Origin: Flavobacteriaceae bacterium
GTDB lineage: Bacteria; Bacteroidota; Bacteroidia; Flavobacteriales; Flavobacteriaceae
DNA: 42,292 bases
Direction of reading: 5' to 3'
Assembly: GCA_021647405.1 (NCBI GenBank)
Contig: JAKIUU010000020.1
Span: forward strand, 1 to 42,292
Shown piece by piece: positions 17,638 through 25,824 of this stretch (position 1 is its first letter; each line of letters opens with the position of its first letter). The translations under genes and the position numbers were made by a program. The notes beneath the pieces are model-generated. The model had not been told where the DNA came from and did not search any database. It saw only the letters and a program-made list of their open reading frames with translations.

Positions 17638-18339
17638 CTAGGTTTTTTGAAGTTTATTGTATTCTGGATATTCTTTTGCTATAATATCTTCTATTTTCGG
17701 CGGAATAATTTTTATAGCGATATAAAAGAAAAAACCCGATAAGACAAAAAATAAAGCAAAACCAATCCGCATATAAAAGTTAGGCGAATTAACTCTGTGA
17801 AGGTTTATCATCATTTGAAATGGAATTTGTAATAAAAAGTAAGTGCCACCAAGGGTATTAGTTGTTGTTTCGAAAACCCATTTTTTGCCTGTTTCCTTTT
17901 GATGTCTTTTTAATTTACGTTGTTGTACGATAGAAAAACCAAAAGGAATGAGCAGATAAATCAAAGCTAAAACCAAAAGTGTAAATTTATTGATAAAAGG
18001 CAAACTAAAAAGATTGTATAAAACACCAATTAAACCAATAGTCAACACAATTTTGGGCAGTTTAAAATAGTGTTTGTAAAATGACCACACCAGCTTCCAA
18101 TACTTTTTATTTAAGGCTTTGTGTTTTTCTGTAATCACGTCGTGAAAACCAAAAACGCCAAATTTTTTAAAAGCCCTGTTTTTAGCTTCACTAAAAGTGA
18201 GTTGTGGTTTTTCAGCCAAAATATTTTCAATATCATTAGCCAAATGGTCAACCAATTCGGTTTGTAAATCGTGCCACTCTACAAAATGTTGCCGTGTAAA
18301 GTGGTAAAGTTCTTGTATTTGGTCTTTGCTAAGTGTCAT
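17638..18339 (-). CDS. Membrane protein paired with a PadR regulator (DUF1700/permease-prefix-like N terminus)
   Basis: The 233-residue protein starts with about 75 soluble helical residues (FVEWHDLQTELVDHLANDIE, then AKNRAFKKFGVFGF). This layout is seen in DUF1700-like proteins and permease prefix domains. About four membrane segments follow. Its ATG overlaps the PadR stop by one base (ATGA), showing tight coupling to that regulator. PadR-membrane protein pairs usually respond to envelope or drug stress with the regulator repressing the pair, but the actual signal is not known. No catalytic motif is visible. Confidence 0.65.
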   Translation of the reverse strand: MTLSKDQIQELYHFTRQHFVEWHDLQTELVDHLANDIENILAEKPQLTFSEAKNRAFKKFGVFGFHDVITEKHKALNKKYWKLVWSFYKHYFKLPKIVLTIGLIGVLYNLFSLPFINKFTLLVLALIYLLIPFGFSIVQQRKLKRHQKETGKKWVFETTTNTLGGTYFLLQIPFQMMINLHRVNSPNFYMRIGFALFFVLSGFFFYIAIKIIPPKIEDIIAKEYPEYNKLQKT

Positions 18340-18677
18340 CAGTCCAAACTAAATTTAGGATTGATAAAAGTTTGCATGGTATTTAAAAAAGCTTCTAACT
18401 CAGCCATTTTAGTCACCGTTTCTTTGGTGCCGTGTTCGGTAAGTTTGTAGTATTTGCGTAAGCGGTTGCCAATATTTACAATTTCTACTTCTAATAAACC
18501 CTCGGCTTCTAGTTTGTGTAGGGCAGGATAGAGGGCACCTTCGGTAATGTTGAGTTCGCCTTTTGTGAGTTCTTTTACTTTTTGGGTAATTTCGTAACCA
18601 TACATTTTATCTTGCGATTCGAGCAATTTTAAAATAATGGTTTGTAAAGAGCCTTTGTACAATTTCTGATTTCCCAT
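18339..18677 (-). CDS. PadR family transcriptional regulator
   Basis: The 112-residue protein is a winged-helix PadR repressor. It shows the family pattern LYKGSLQTIILKLLESQDKM, YGYEI, ITEGALYPALHKLEAEGLLE and RLRKYYKLTEHG. I choose the ATG at 18677; the five residues upstream would place translation through the promoter. It overlaps the membrane protein gene by one base. A TATATTTG box ends only 4 bp before the start, suggesting a leaderless message, and a short palindrome overlapping the promoter region could be its own operator. Confidence 0.9.
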   Translation of the reverse strand: MGNQKLYKGSLQTIILKLLESQDKMYGYEITQKVKELTKGELNITEGALYPALHKLEAEGLLEVEIVNIGNRLRKYYKLTEHGTKETVTKMAELEAFLNTMQTFINPKFSLD

Positions 18678-18681
18678 AAGG

Positions 18682-18704
18682 CAAATATACATAACTTACT
18701 TATG
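18682..18704 (-). promoter_or_regulatory. Candidate PadR promoter with overlapping palindrome
   Basis: The minus-strand -7 box TATATTTG is at 18689-18682, just 4 bp from the PadR ATG. Directly upstream, CATAA and TTATG (18690-18694 and 18700-18704) form an inverted repeat spaced by 5 bp. The position suits autorepression, but no -33 box is evident. Confidence 0.35.
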
Positions 18705-18732
18705 CATGTTAGATTTTAAATATTAAAAAAAA

Positions 18733-19257
18733 TCAATCTTTTTTATAGCCAACTTTAGTCCTAGGTTTTTGGTTAACTTTTTTATCTAATAATTCATCTA
18801 AATAAGTAAAAACCAATTCTATGTTTTTGTTTTGATCGGTGAGTTTTTTCTTAATATTTTCTATTTCAAGTTTTAAATTGAGATTGTCAACCAACATTTC
18901 GCGCATTTTTGTAAAGACGCGAATAATTCTAATATTCACAGCAATAGCTCTTTCACTATTTAAAACAGAAGAAAGCATTAAAATGCCGTGTTCAGAAAAA
19001 GCAAAAGGTAAATTTCTTCTTCCTCCCCAACTTGAGGTCGCAAATTGCGACTTCAAGTCTAACCATTCCTCTTTAGTTAGTTGAAACATGAAATCTTTAG
19101 GAAAGCGAGTTGTATTTCTTTTAGCTTGTTCGTTAAGTCTTTTGGTTTCTACTTTATAAAGTTCTGCTAAATCACTATCTAACATTACCTTTTGATTGCG
19201 AATCAAAAAGATTTTATTGGTGATTAGCTCATTTGGAATAGAAATTTCTTTATCCAT
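18733..19257 (-). CDS. ORF6N domain-containing protein
   Basis: The 174-residue product has an N-terminal ORF6N domain at about 8-95, recognisable by IFLIRNQKVMLDSDLAELYK, VETKRLNEQAKRN and LPFAFSEHGILMLSSVL. A helical tail follows. The domain was first described in phage proteins and is presumed to bind DNA, yet stand-alone chromosomal copies are common in Bacteroidota. I see no other phage genes nearby, so it need not mark a prophage. Its function is unknown. It stands alone between the PadR pair and the nuclease gene. Confidence 0.8.
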   Translation of the reverse strand: MDKEISIPNELITNKIFLIRNQKVMLDSDLAELYKVETKRLNEQAKRNTTRFPKDFMFQLTKEEWLDLKSQFATSSWGGRRNLPFAFSEHGILMLSSVLNSERAIAVNIRIIRVFTKMREMLVDNLNLKLEIENIKKKLTDQNKNIELVFTYLDELLDKKVNQKPRTKVGYKKD

Positions 19258-19269
19258 TTTGATAATATT

Positions 19270-20055
19270 TTACCCAAAAATATCATTCAGTACTTTAGCC
19301 AATCTTAGTCCCCCTTTTTGTAATTGAAAGCGTACAGTACTTAAATAATCATAAGAATAACGGTAATACAATTTATCGCCATTATTGGCAGAGCCATAAA
19401 CAGTTTTGGCTAAGGCTTGCGATTCGTAAACCCAATCTAAAAGTGTTCCTTTTTGTAGGGCTTGTACTTGGGCTTTAGAAAGTTTATCGGCATTTTTAGC
19501 CAATTCTGTATAACTCATGTTATAACTGTCTATCATATTGCTGTCCCATACGCGGTGTAGGTTACTGGGTTTATTAAACCATTTCACTTTAATGTCATTA
19601 CCGCCTCTATCTTCGCCGCGTCCAACGTGCAGAGGTTGGTGCAAATCGCCCATAAAGTGAATCAACATTTTAAGATAAAATGTTTTGTCTTTTTTTGATG
19701 ATTTGCCATCTTTTAAAACGGCAAGACACGTTTCAATAGCTTGAATCAAATCGCCTTTTTTATTGGCTTTAGAACGGTCGTATTTGGTATCAAAATCAAA
19801 ATTCACATAATGCCAAGGCGAATATTTACGGTATTTGTTATCCGATTTAATTTCGTCGGCAAAAGTGCTGTAAAAAGCCAAACTGTGACCCTTAAGTATT
19901 TTGTTAATGGCTTTTTTAGACTTTTTAGTCAAGTACTTTTCGGCAATAGCCCCCACGGTTCTATGGCCTGTAGCGCCCCATTTGGGTTTGTTGGCTTGAA
20001 GGGCTATACTTATTGAAAATATTGCGATAAGTGAATAGGTGATCTTTGCTTTCAT
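19270..20055 (-). CDS. S1/P1 family zinc nuclease
   Basis: The 261-residue protein has a signal peptide (residues 1-about 21). The mature start KPKWGATGHRTVGAIAEKYL brings the tryptophan whose N-terminal amine binds zinc in this family. Further zinc-site motifs are SPWHYVNFD, HFMGDLHQPLHVG and LHRVWDSNMID. These enzymes cut single-stranded DNA and RNA and often have 3'-nucleotidase activity. Here the enzyme would act outside the cytoplasm, plausibly in phosphate or nucleotide scavenging. Length and motifs look complete. It is divergent from the SPFH operon. Confidence 0.9.
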   Translation of the reverse strand: MKAKITYSLIAIFSISIALQANKPKWGATGHRTVGAIAEKYLTKKSKKAINKILKGHSLAFYSTFADEIKSDNKYRKYSPWHYVNFDFDTKYDRSKANKKGDLIQAIETCLAVLKDGKSSKKDKTFYLKMLIHFMGDLHQPLHVGRGEDRGGNDIKVKWFNKPSNLHRVWDSNMIDSYNMSYTELAKNADKLSKAQVQALQKGTLLDWVYESQALAKTVYGSANNGDKLYYRYSYDYLSTVRFQLQKGGLRLAKVLNDIFG

Positions 20056-20099
20056 AAATTTATTTTTGGCTAAGTTAAAAAATATAACAGTAAATTTAA

Positions 20100-20131
20100 T
20101 TGGATTTTTAATAATTTATTATATATCTTTG
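20100..20131 (+). promoter_or_regulatory. Promoter of the SPFH operon
   Basis: TTG at 20100-20102, a 21-bp spacer and TATCTTTG at 20124-20131 match the Bacteroidota promoter form. The -7 box lies 32 bp before the SPFH ATG. The same spacing is seen before the DUF4870 gene. Confidence 0.6.
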
Positions 20132-20163
20132 TGATATCAAAATAATATTAAAACAAATTTATT

Positions 20164-21024
20164 ATGAAAAAAGAAAAAATAATCAGACCTTCAAGTGGTT
20201 ATGCCATGTTGTTTGTAAATATTCTGGCTTTAGTCCTTGGTATTTTTGGATTGGTACGGATGGGCAATGCATGGTTTGTTGTGCTTTTATTGGTATTTAT
20301 TTTTACCTTACCAGGGTTCTTTTTGGTAAATCCAAACACTTCAAAAGTGCTTTTATTGTTCGGAAAATACATTGGTTCTGTCAAAGACAACGGTTTCTAT
20401 TGGGCCAACCCATTTTACACAAAACGCTTTATGTCTCTCCGTGCCAGTAATTTTGACAGTGAGCGTGTTAAGGTGAATGATAAATTAGGAAATCCCATTA
20501 TGATTAGCACCATTTTGGTATGGCGTGTAAAAGACACCTATAAAGCTGCTTTTGAAGTTGATAATCACGAAAATTTTGTGCGGGTACAAAGCGATGCAGC
20601 CGTCAGAAAATTGGCAAGTATGTATCCTTATGATAATTTTGAAGACGAAGGATCAAAAGAAGCCATAACCTTGCGTTCTAGTTTAAACGAAGTGAGTAAA
20701 GCTTTAGAAGAAGAGATAGAAGAACGTTTGCAGATTGCAGGAATTGAAGTGCTAGAAGCACGGATAGCCTATTTGGCTTATGCGCAAGAAATAGCACAAG
20801 CCATGTTAAAACGCCAACAAGCTACAGCCATTATTGCGGCGCGTCATAAAATTGTTGAAGGCGCGGTGAGTATGGTAGAAATGGCTTTAGATCATTTAAG
20901 AAAAAATAATATTGTGGAATTAGATGAAGAGCGTAAAGCGGCTATGGTGAGTAATTTAATGGTGGTGTTGTGTTCAGATAAAGATGCCAGCCCTGTTTTA
21001 AATACAGGTACTCTAAACCATTAA
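20164..21024 (+). CDS. SPFH (band 7) domain protein
   Basis: The 286-residue product has two N-terminal hydrophobic segments (about 12-30 and 36-54). The SPFH/band 7 domain follows, with NPNTSKVLLLFGKYIGSVKD, LGNPIMISTILVWRVKDTYK and AAFEVDN. A helical C-terminal part (EIEERLQIAGIEVLEARIAY, LAYAQEIAQAMLKRQQA) would drive oligomer formation. SPFH proteins build large membrane-attached cages that organise membrane domains or proteases. It is the first of five closely spaced genes here, and the second and fifth are tiny. The partner function is unknown. Confidence 0.9.
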   Translation: MKKEKIIRPSSGYAMLFVNILALVLGIFGLVRMGNAWFVVLLLVFIFTLPGFFLVNPNTSKVLLLFGKYIGSVKDNGFYWANPFYTKRFMSLRASNFDSERVKVNDKLGNPIMISTILVWRVKDTYKAAFEVDNHENFVRVQSDAAVRKLASMYPYDNFEDEGSKEAITLRSSLNEVSKALEEEIEERLQIAGIEVLEARIAYLAYAQEIAQAMLKRQQATAIIAARHKIVEGAVSMVEMALDHLRKNNIVELDEERKAAMVSNLMVVLCSDKDASPVLNTGTLNH

Positions 21025-21034
21025 AGTCACAAAA

Positions 21035-21202
21035 ATGAAAGAATATAAAATCATAAAAGTAGGGATGTTTAAAAAAGACGTCGATCTTTTAGGAGATTTA
21101 AATCAGAGTGGTCGTGAAGGTTGGAAAGTTGTAAGCACAGCCCATGAACACGGAAGGTTTGCTAAGGTACTTTTGGAACGCGATAAAAACAGAATGTCTT
21201 AA
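21035..21202 (+). CDS. DUF4177-like small protein
   Basis: The 55-residue product reads MKEYKIIKVGMF, then DVDLLGDLNQSGREGWKVVS, and ends FAKVLLERDKNRMS. The pattern of an initial YK-strand, a helix, REGWKVV and a final strand VLLERD is that of DUF4177, a small soluble domain. It starts 10 bp after the SPFH gene and ends 1 bp before the next start, so it belongs to the same operon. Its size hides it from length-limited gene finding. Confidence 0.75.
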   Translation: MKEYKIIKVGMFKKDVDLLGDLNQSGREGWKVVSTAHEHGRFAKVLLERDKNRMS

Positions 21203-21203
21203 T

Positions 21204-21377
21204 ATGAAAAAGATATTTAAAAGCAAAATTACAAGAAGTATCGCCATTGGTTTGACTATCGGTTTTGGTATGGGTGTCGCATTAAAAAGTTTTGCTATTG
21301 GTGCAGGTATTGGCGTGGCCTTTGGTGCGGCTTTCGATTTACTAATTAAGAAAGATAAGCGTCATAAAAACTTATAA
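21204..21377 (+). CDS. Small glycine-rich membrane protein
   Basis: The 57-residue product is MKKIFKSKITRSIAIGLTIG followed by a glycine-patterned hydrophobic stretch (GFGMGVALK, AIGAGIGVAFGAAFD) and a basic tail KKDKRHKNL. I use the ATG at 21204. An upstream ATG in frame at 21144 lies inside the DUF4177-like gene in another frame and would add an unlikely leader. The Gly-x3-Gly spacing favours helix packing in the membrane. No known function. It sits between the DUF4177-like and DUF1648 genes. Confidence 0.7.
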   Translation: MKKIFKSKITRSIAIGLTIGFGMGVALKSFAIGAGIGVAFGAAFDLLIKKDKRHKNL

Positions 21378-21384
21378 CATACAG

Positions 21385-21912
21385 ATGTTGATTAATTGGT
21401 TTAAAAAATATGACAACAGGCCTAAATTAAAAATTAAGCCTACAGCTTTTGATATCATTATCGATGCTATTTCTTTTGTTTTATTATTGCTGATGGGGCT
21501 TATGATTTTTCAAAATTACAGCGACTTGCCCAATAGTATTCCAACACATTTTGGAATTGTTGGTGCGGTTGACGAATATGGGCGTAAACAAATGATATGG
21601 TTGCTACCTGGAATCGGATTTATAGCATTTGTAGGAATGGCGATTTTAAACAAATTTCCTCATAAATTTAATTACTTGGTAAACATTACACAACAAAATG
21701 CCAAACAACAATATACCATTGGCACACGCATTGTTAGATTTACAAATCTATTTGTGATGGCTGTCTTCTTTTACATTTCCAATAAAACACTTAATATTGC
21801 GCTTCATAAATCGCCACCAAGTTTAGAAGTTTGGTTTGCCCCCACAATTTTAAGTGTTATAATTGTCGGAATAATAGTTATTGTAATAACATCCGTTTTA
21901 AAGAAGATTTAA
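21385..21912 (+). CDS. DUF1648 domain membrane protein
   Basis: The 175-residue protein has about four membrane segments. The DUF1648 pattern YSDLPNSIPTHFGIVGAVDE with Y-G-R-K follows the first one. In this family the conserved LP-x-H-F-x-x-x-G sits on the outside of the membrane between helices 1 and 2, but no biochemical role is settled. It starts 7 bp after the previous gene and ends 1 bp before the ribbon-helix-helix gene, so co-expression with the SPFH protein is likely. Confidence 0.8.
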   Translation: MLINWFKKYDNRPKLKIKPTAFDIIIDAISFVLLLLMGLMIFQNYSDLPNSIPTHFGIVGAVDEYGRKQMIWLLPGIGFIAFVGMAILNKFPHKFNYLVNITQQNAKQQYTIGTRIVRFTNLFVMAVFFYISNKTLNIALHKSPPSLEVWFAPTILSVIIVGIIVIVITSVLKKI

Positions 21913-21913
21913 G

Positions 21914-22081
21914 ATGTCAAAAAAGAAAGCATTTGCATTGCGTATTAATGAAGACTTGATGAAAGCTGTTGAGAAATGGGCTGCTGATGAGTTTAGATCT
22001 ACCAATGGGCAAATTGAGTGGATGTTGAGTAAAAGTTTAAAAGAGGCCAAGCGCTTGCCCAATAAAAAATTACCTTCTTAA
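21914..22081 (+). CDS. Arc-like ribbon-helix-helix small protein
   Basis: The 55-residue product has the ribbon-helix-helix layout. A first strand (KKAFALRIN) is followed by helix EDLMKAVEKWAADEFRS, then the typical TNGQIEWMLSKSLKEA. In related proteins the strand pairs in a dimer and contacts DNA, so this may regulate the operon it ends. It starts 1 bp after the DUF1648 stop. Arc-like genes are often found with SPFH genes, as I recall, which supports a real gene. Confidence 0.75.
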   Translation: MSKKKAFALRINEDLMKAVEKWAADEFRSTNGQIEWMLSKSLKEAKRLPNKKLPS

Positions 22082-22111
22082 AAAAATAGTTAGAAGCTGT
22101 CTTTTTTAACT

Positions 22112-22119
22112 ACATTTGG
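22112..22119 (+). promoter_or_regulatory. Candidate -7 box for the M14 peptidase
   Basis: TACATTTG matches TAnnTTTG and ends 18 bp before the ATG at 22138. No convincing -33 box is present. Confidence 0.4.
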
Positions 22120-22137
22120 ATTCAAATTTTTTGTTGT

Positions 22138-24675
22138 ATGAAATTTAATATATATGCGTTTATATTACTATTTTTTGTAAGCATTTCGTGGTCTCAAACC
22201 AAATCGCCCAAAAGTTTTTTAGGTTATGAGCTTGGTTCTCGCTTTACGCGATGCGATAAAGTGGTAGATTATTTTAAATATGTTGCCAAAGCCAATACCA
22301 ATGTTAAGTTGGTTAATTATGGCGAAACATACGAGCACCGCCCTTTGGAATTGGCATTTATAACTTCACCAGAAAATTTTGCTCATTTAGAAAGTATTCG
22401 TGCCAATCATTTAAAAGAAACGGGACTTTTATCTGGAGAATCTACTACAAACAAAATTGCTATTGTTTGGCTGTCTTATAATGTTCATGGTAACGAAGCT
22501 TCAAGTACCGAGGCTTCTATGAAAACGCTTTTTGCTTTAGTAGATCCTAAAAATAAGGACATAAAAGAGTGGCTAAAAAATACGGTGGTTATTTTAGACC
22601 CATGTCTTAATCCTGATGGCAGAGAACGCTATGTAAGTTGGTATAATCAAAAAGCAAATAATCCTTACAATATAAACCCTGATGATGTTGAGCATCACGA
22701 ACCTTGGCCTGGTGGACGTGTCAATCATTATTTATTCGATTTAAACCGCGATTGGGCTTGGATTTCGCAAACTGAATCGGCCGCACGTATAAAAATATAT
22801 AATAAATGGTTGCCCAATGTGCATGTCGATTTTCATGAACAAGGCATCAATGATCCTTATTATTTTGCACCTGGAGCCGAACCTTACCATGAAGTGATTA
22901 CCAAATTTCAGCGCGATTTTCAAGTAAAAGTGGGTAAAAATAACGCCAAATATTTTGATAAAAATGGCTGGTTGTATTTTACAAAAGAATTTTTTGATTT
23001 GTTGTATCCCAGTTATGGCGATACCTATCCCATGTACAATGGCGCTGTTGGTATGACATACGAGCAGGCGGGTCACAGCAGAGCAGGTCTTGGTATTGTT
23101 ACCAGAGGCGAAGACATTCTTACTTTAAAAGACCGCATAGCCCATCATTACACCACAAGTTTATCTACCATAGAGGTGGCTTCAAATAATGCACAACAAT
23201 TGGCAGATGAATTCAGAAAATATTTTAAAGAGTCTAAAAATAATCCGAAAGGGAAATACCAATCTTATGTTATTAAAGGAAGTAATGGTAGAGATAAATT
23301 GAATAGTTTGATAGTCTTGCTAGATGCACATAAAATAAGATATGGAAATCCAAAAAAAATGGCACAAGTAACAGGTTTTAGCTATCAAGACAATAGAACT
23401 AAAAAGACAAATTTACAGCCTGCCGATTTGATTATAAATTTGGCCCAACCCAAAGCAAAATTAGTAAAAGCCTTATTCGAACCGCAAACAAAATTAAACG
23501 ATTCGGCAACTTACGATATCACGGCGTGGGCACTGCCTTATGCACATGGCTTAGAAGCTTTAGCCCTAAGGCATAAAATAAACACCTCTCTTTATAAGGC
23601 TTTGCCAAAAGAAGAATCAAAAGTGGCTACAACTATTCCATATGCTTATTTGGCAAAGTGGGATGCTGTTAAAGATGCCGAATTCTTAGCCTATTTATTA
23701 CAGGAAAAAGTAAAAGTACGTTTTGCCAAAAAGCCCTTTGAAATAAATAAGAAGAGCTATAAGGCAGGGACCTTAATTATCACTAAAAAAGGCAATAAAA
23801 AGGCACATAATTTTAATAAAATTGTGATTGATGCTTCTAAAAAATACGACAGAACGATTACAGCTGTAAATACTGGATTTGTAGATCGAGGTAAAGATTT
23901 TGGGTCGTCTGGTGTCTCTTTTATCAAAAAACCAAATATTGCTGTCTTAACAGGAAAAGAAGTGTCGCCCAATAGTTTTGGAGAGATTTGGCATTTTTTT
24001 GAACAGCAATTGCATTATCCTGTAACCAATATTGGCACCGATTATTTTGCCCATATAGACTTATATTCGTACAATGTACTGGTGATTCCCAATGGCCATT
24101 ATTCAAAAACCTTAAATAAAGATAATCTGGGTAAAATCCAAGATTGGATTAAAGCAGGCGGTAAATTAATTGTAATTGACCACGCTATTAACCCTTTTGC
24201 TAAAAGCGGTGATTTTGCTGTTTCACATTTTGCATCTAATAAAGCCAAAGCTGAAGCAGCCGATTTTAAAGAGACCTTTCAAGAAGAATTGGCATTAATG
24301 CCCTTTGAGGATCAAGAACGCAGTAGTCTTTCTAACAATATTACCGGCAGCGTTTTTAAAGCCACGTTAGACAATACCCACCCTTTGGGTTTTGGATATC
24401 CAAAACACTATTACACTTTAAAATTAAATACCAACCTATTTTCTTATTTAGACAAAGGATATAATGTGAGTGTAATTAAAAATAAATCTGATTTGGTAAG
24501 CGGATTTGTAGGTAAAAATGCCCTTCAAAAAACCGAAAAATCACTGGTTTTTGGAGTGGAACAAAAGGGCAAAGGTCAGGTAATTTATTTGGCCGATAAT
24601 CCCTTGTTTAGAAGCTTTTGGCAAAATGGCAAACTGATATTTTGCAATGCCCTATTTTTTGTAGGCCAGCAATAG
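22138..24675 (+). CDS. Secreted M14 family zinc carboxypeptidase
   Basis: The 845-residue protein has a signal peptide (residues 1-20, ending ISWSQ). The M14 catalytic domain spans about 25-340. Zinc ligands are H117 and E120 (NVHGNEASSTE) and H233 (VHVDFHEQG). The substrate-binding motif is NPDGRERY, and E309 in MTYEQAGHS is the likely catalytic base. The remaining 500 residues are a long C-terminal region ending in a glutamine-amidotransferase-like fold (NIAVLTGKEV, WIKAGGKLIVIDHA). No T9SS sorting domain is present, so it probably stays in the periplasm. The role is in peptide breakdown; the exact substrate is open. Confidence 0.9.
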   Translation: MKFNIYAFILLFFVSISWSQTKSPKSFLGYELGSRFTRCDKVVDYFKYVAKANTNVKLVNYGETYEHRPLELAFITSPENFAHLESIRANHLKETGLLSGESTTNKIAIVWLSYNVHGNEASSTEASMKTLFALVDPKNKDIKEWLKNTVVILDPCLNPDGRERYVSWYNQKANNPYNINPDDVEHHEPWPGGRVNHYLFDLNRDWAWISQTESAARIKIYNKWLPNVHVDFHEQGINDPYYFAPGAEPYHEVITKFQRDFQVKVGKNNAKYFDKNGWLYFTKEFFDLLYPSYGDTYPMYNGAVGMTYEQAGHSRAGLGIVTRGEDILTLKDRIAHHYTTSLSTIEVASNNAQQLADEFRKYFKESKNNPKGKYQSYVIKGSNGRDKLNSLIVLLDAHKIRYGNPKKMAQVTGFSYQDNRTKKTNLQPADLIINLAQPKAKLVKALFEPQTKLNDSATYDITAWALPYAHGLEALALRHKINTSLYKALPKEESKVATTIPYAYLAKWDAVKDAEFLAYLLQEKVKVRFAKKPFEINKKSYKAGTLIITKKGNKKAHNFNKIVIDASKKYDRTITAVNTGFVDRGKDFGSSGVSFIKKPNIAVLTGKEVSPNSFGEIWHFFEQQLHYPVTNIGTDYFAHIDLYSYNVLVIPNGHYSKTLNKDNLGKIQDWIKAGGKLIVIDHAINPFAKSGDFAVSHFASNKAKAEAADFKETFQEELALMPFEDQERSSLSNNITGSVFKATLDNTHPLGFGYPKHYYTLKLNTNLFSYLDKGYNVSVIKNKSDLVSGFVGKNALQKTEKSLVFGVEQKGKGQVIYLADNPLFRSFWQNGKLIFCNALFFVGQQ

Positions 24676-24911
24676 AAACATTTTTATTATCAAATTAAAG
24701 GTTAAAACCCTGCAATTTCATTACAGTTACTTTAGTTTCTATAAATATATTCAATAAAATCCCAAATATCAATAATCAAATTACAAATAAATTACAAAAC
24801 ACACTATTCAAAATCCAATACTTTCGTTAAGGTCTGTCATATTATTTGATATTGTTTGATCTTTGTAAATTGTTTTTTGGTACTTACTAAACGAATTTTA
24901 TTCGCAACTTA

Positions 24912-24947
24912 AAACCTATGGATTTTCAATCCATAGTGGTTTAGTTT
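24912..24947. repeat. Palindromic element, copy 1
   Basis: AAACCTATGGA and TCCATAGTGGTTTAGTT flank TTTTCAA. CTATGGA and TCCATAG pair perfectly, with AAACC/GGTTT as an outer stem. The outer parts are the same in copy 2 at 34039, whereas the inner stem bases differ. Confidence 0.7.
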
Positions 24948-25037
24948 TTGAGGATTATTTTATTTAGACAATAAGTTTGCTTATATTAATTAATGCAAAT
25001 TGTATCGCAATAGCGTAAAATATTAGCAAGTAAGAAG

Positions 25038-25045
25038 TATATTTG
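25038..25045 (+). promoter_or_regulatory. Candidate -7 box for the DUF4369 lipoprotein
   Basis: TATATTTG matches TAnnTTTG and lies 27 bp before the ATG at 25073. A -33 TTTG is not evident at the usual distance. Confidence 0.45.
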
Positions 25046-25072
25046 TAACCGGTAAACCATAATCAATTTTTA

Positions 25073-25765
25073 ATGAAAAGAATACTATTTATAGGCGTTA
25101 TATTATTTAGCTTGTTGTCTTGTAATTCTAAACAGGGCTCAATGCAAGTACAAGTTGAAGTGCAGGGACTTAAAAAAGGAACTGTTTACCTTCAAAAAGT
25201 GGCCGATACTTTAATGATATCAGTAGATTCTGTAACGGTTAATGGCACTGATAAATTAACCTTATCGGATGAGATAACAAGCCCAGAAATGTATTATATA
25301 AGCATGGCTAATTTTGATAAAAAAATCCTATTCTTTGGCGAAAAGGGTATTATTAAGATAAGTACCAAGTTGGATAAATTCGATATAGCCGCTAAAATTA
25401 CGGGTTCTAAAAATCAGAAATTATTAGACCAATATCACAAAATAATTACCAAGTTTAACCACCAACAACTCGATTTAATTGAGGCCAATTTTAAAGCACA
25501 AAAAGCCAGAGACCAAAAAGTGCTCGACAGTATTGACAAAGTGTCAAAAAGACTTATCAAACGCCGCTATTTATACGCCACAAATTTTGCGGTTACACAT
25601 CCCAAAAGCGAGGTTTCGGCCTATATTGCTTTGGCCGATTTATACAATGCCAACATCACTTTGTTAGACACCATTAACAATTCGCTTTCTAAAAAAGTAA
25701 AAGCCTCAAAATATGGCAAACAATTAGCTAAGTTTATTGCTGATATTAAAAAGGAAGAGGAGTAG
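25073..25765 (+). CDS. DUF4369 domain lipoprotein
   Basis: The 230-residue product has a lipoprotein signal with Cys at residue 17 (LFSLLSCNSKQG). The DUF4369 domain follows (VQVEVQGLKKGTVYLQKVAD, TLMISVDSV and ILFFGEKGIIKISTKLDKFD). This domain usually precedes a thioredoxin/AhpC domain in Bacteroidota redox lipoproteins. Here the C-terminal half is helical and charged (KAQKARDQKVLDSIDKVSKR) with no CxxC, so it is not itself a disulfide enzyme. Its function is unknown. It stands alone with a long upstream region. Confidence 0.8.
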   Translation: MKRILFIGVILFSLLSCNSKQGSMQVQVEVQGLKKGTVYLQKVADTLMISVDSVTVNGTDKLTLSDEITSPEMYYISMANFDKKILFFGEKGIIKISTKLDKFDIAAKITGSKNQKLLDQYHKIITKFNHQQLDLIEANFKAQKARDQKVLDSIDKVSKRLIKRRYLYATNFAVTHPKSEVSAYIALADLYNANITLLDTINNSLSKKVKASKYGKQLAKFIADIKKEEE

Positions 25766-25824
25766 AAAAAAGGTGCTTATTGGGTTAATGTATGGAAATT
25801 TTTGATCATTTTAGGGGGGTAAAA

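Larger units (their letters stand above)
24676..25072. other. AT-rich intergenic region
   Basis: No gene is seen. It holds a palindromic element at 24912-24947 that recurs at 34039-34073, and a candidate -7 box near its right end. The rest is low-complexity AT-rich sequence. Confidence 0.6.

Noticed and set aside
18733..19257. Prophage remnant marked by the ORF6N gene
   Set aside because: No other phage gene, att site or base-composition shift is seen around it, and stand-alone ORF6N genes are common in this group.
25073..25765. Thiol-disulfide oxidoreductase function for the DUF4369 lipoprotein
   Set aside because: The thioredoxin-like domain and CxxC motif that go with that function are absent.
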